Positions 12,738 through 13,234 of a DNA stretch of 13,234 bases are shown here, piece by piece (the first letter of the stretch is position 1; each line of letters begins with the position of its first letter). The notes beneath the pieces were generated by a model. It made no database searches and was not told the origin of the DNA. It was given only the letters and a program-made list of their open reading frames with translations. The translations under genes were made by a program, and so were the position numbers. Source of the DNA: Bacteroidales bacterium (GTDB lineage: Bacteria > Bacteroidota > Bacteroidia > Bacteroidales > Paludibacteraceae); NCBI GenBank assembly GCA_900767385.1, contig CAAFYY010000028.1, positions 1-13,234 of the forward strand, given 5' to 3'.

Positions 12738-13234
12738 ATGGCAACAAAAGGAACAGTAAAAGGAATCATCTCTAACCTCGTAACCGTGGTACCAGATGGT
12801 CCTGTAGCTCAGAACGAAATCTGCTACATCTCTGTCGGTACAACCAAGTTGATGGCAGAGGTTATTAAAGTAACAGGAGACAACGTATTCGTTCAGGTGT
12901 TCGAAAGCACACGTGGCCTTAAAGTAGGTGACACTGTAGAGTTTACAGGACACATGTTGGAGGTAACTCTTGGTCCTGGCTTGCTCAGCCGTAACTACGA
13001 TGGCTTGCAGAACGACTTGGACAAACTTACTGGTGTATTCTTGAAACGTGGTGAGTACAACTTCCCTCTCGACGAAGAGAAACTCTGGCAATTCAAACCT
13101 ATCGCTAAAGCTGGCGACAAGGTTCAAGCTGCTTCTTGGCTCGGTGAGGTTGACGAAAACCACCAACCACATAAAATCATGGTGCCTTTCGTTATGCAAG
13201 GCAACTACACCGTTAAATCAGTAGTTGCTGCCGG
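12738..13234 (+). CDS. atpA: V/A-type ATPase catalytic subunit A, N-terminal part cut by window edge
   Basis: 165 full codons from the ATG at 12738 to the right edge, in a frame read directly from the sequence. Residues 1-72 are the N-terminal beta barrel (MATKGTVKGIISNLVTVV; FVQVFESTRGLKVGDTVEFT at 51-70). VTLGPGLLSRNYDGLQNDL (76-94) is the conserved junction of A subunits. Residues 100-165 begin the bulge domain specific to subunit A and absent from the F-type beta subunit (FLKRGEYNFPLD, GEVDENHQPHKIMVPF). The nucleotide-binding Walker A loop lies beyond the edge. Subunit A hydrolyses or makes ATP in the catalytic head with subunit B. The 49-base gap upstream is A-rich (AAAAAAAGAAAAATAAATAC), as often found before well-translated Bacteroidota starts. 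Direction (synthesis or pumping) and ion (H+ or Na+) cannot be told without subunits I and K. Confidence 0.96.
   Translation, partial: MATKGTVKGIISNLVTVVPDGPVAQNEICYISVGTTKLMAEVIKVTGDNVFVQVFESTRGLKVGDTVEFTGHMLEVTLGPGLLSRNYDGLQNDLDKLTGVFLKRGEYNFPLDEEKLWQFKPIAKAGDKVQAASWLGEVDENHQPHKIMVPFVMQGNYTVKSVVAA

Noticed and set aside
1..13234. Mobile elements, phage genes, defence systems, CRISPR, tRNA or rRNA
   Set aside because: I found no transposase or integrase motifs, no regularly spaced direct repeats and no cloverleaf with tRNA landmarks. All larger frames are accounted for by the genes listed.

Overview
The window looks like ordinary chromosome of a member of the Bacteroidales. A Prevotella- or Muribaculum-like gut lineage would fit, but I cannot name the genus from sequence alone. 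The pointers are: several protein families largely restricted to Bacteroidota (DUF4837, DUF6452, DUF6048, DUF4465, DUF2764); promoter-like TAnnTTTG elements, sometimes paired with an upstream TTG about 20 bases away; start codons without clear Shine-Dalgarno sequences; and a bacterial V/A-type ATPase operon with a DUF2764 gene between subunits E and A. I see no insertion sequence, phage gene, CRISPR array, tRNA or rRNA. Family names are from memory of sequence signatures, not from a search.

Region 1 (1-5929, minus strand) is one tightly packed transcription unit of eight genes, read from right to left: a DUF4837 lipoprotein, pdxA (vitamin B6 synthesis), a small lipocalin-like lipoprotein, ruvX/yqgF (Holliday junction resolvase-like nuclease), a membrane-anchored protein of unknown function, a DUF6452 lipoprotein, a DUF6048 outer-membrane-type protein, and a GHL10-family glycosidase-like exported protein cut by the left edge. 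Spacing runs from an 11-base overlap to an 18-base gap, and two junctions are ATGA stop/start overlaps. A good promoter lies just upstream of the DUF4837 gene. Six of the eight products are exported or membrane bound.

Region 2 (6062-9962, plus strand) diverges from region 1. It holds a secreted protein with an N-terminal beta-sandwich-like region, a fibronectin type III domain and a DUF4465-like domain. An 11-bp terminator follows, then a large protein with C-terminal tetratricopeptide repeats that probably starts at a GTG codon just past that terminator.

Region 3 (9963-10328) is a 366-base gap between convergent genes and is rich in inverted repeats. Some are evident terminators for the TPR gene (plus strand) and truA (minus strand). 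The middle has more potential pairing than two terminators need.

Region 4 (10329-13234) has truA (tRNA pseudouridine synthase, minus strand) divergent from the start of a V/A-type ATPase operon (plus strand): subunit E, DUF2764, and subunit A, which is cut by the right edge. The two promoters lie back to back within about 50 bases.

Most of the window is core genome. The points most worth a second look are the DUF2764 protein as a possible stand-in for ATPase subunit C, the cluster of uncharacterised envelope proteins with a possible peptidoglycan glycosidase, and the structured 366-base gap.
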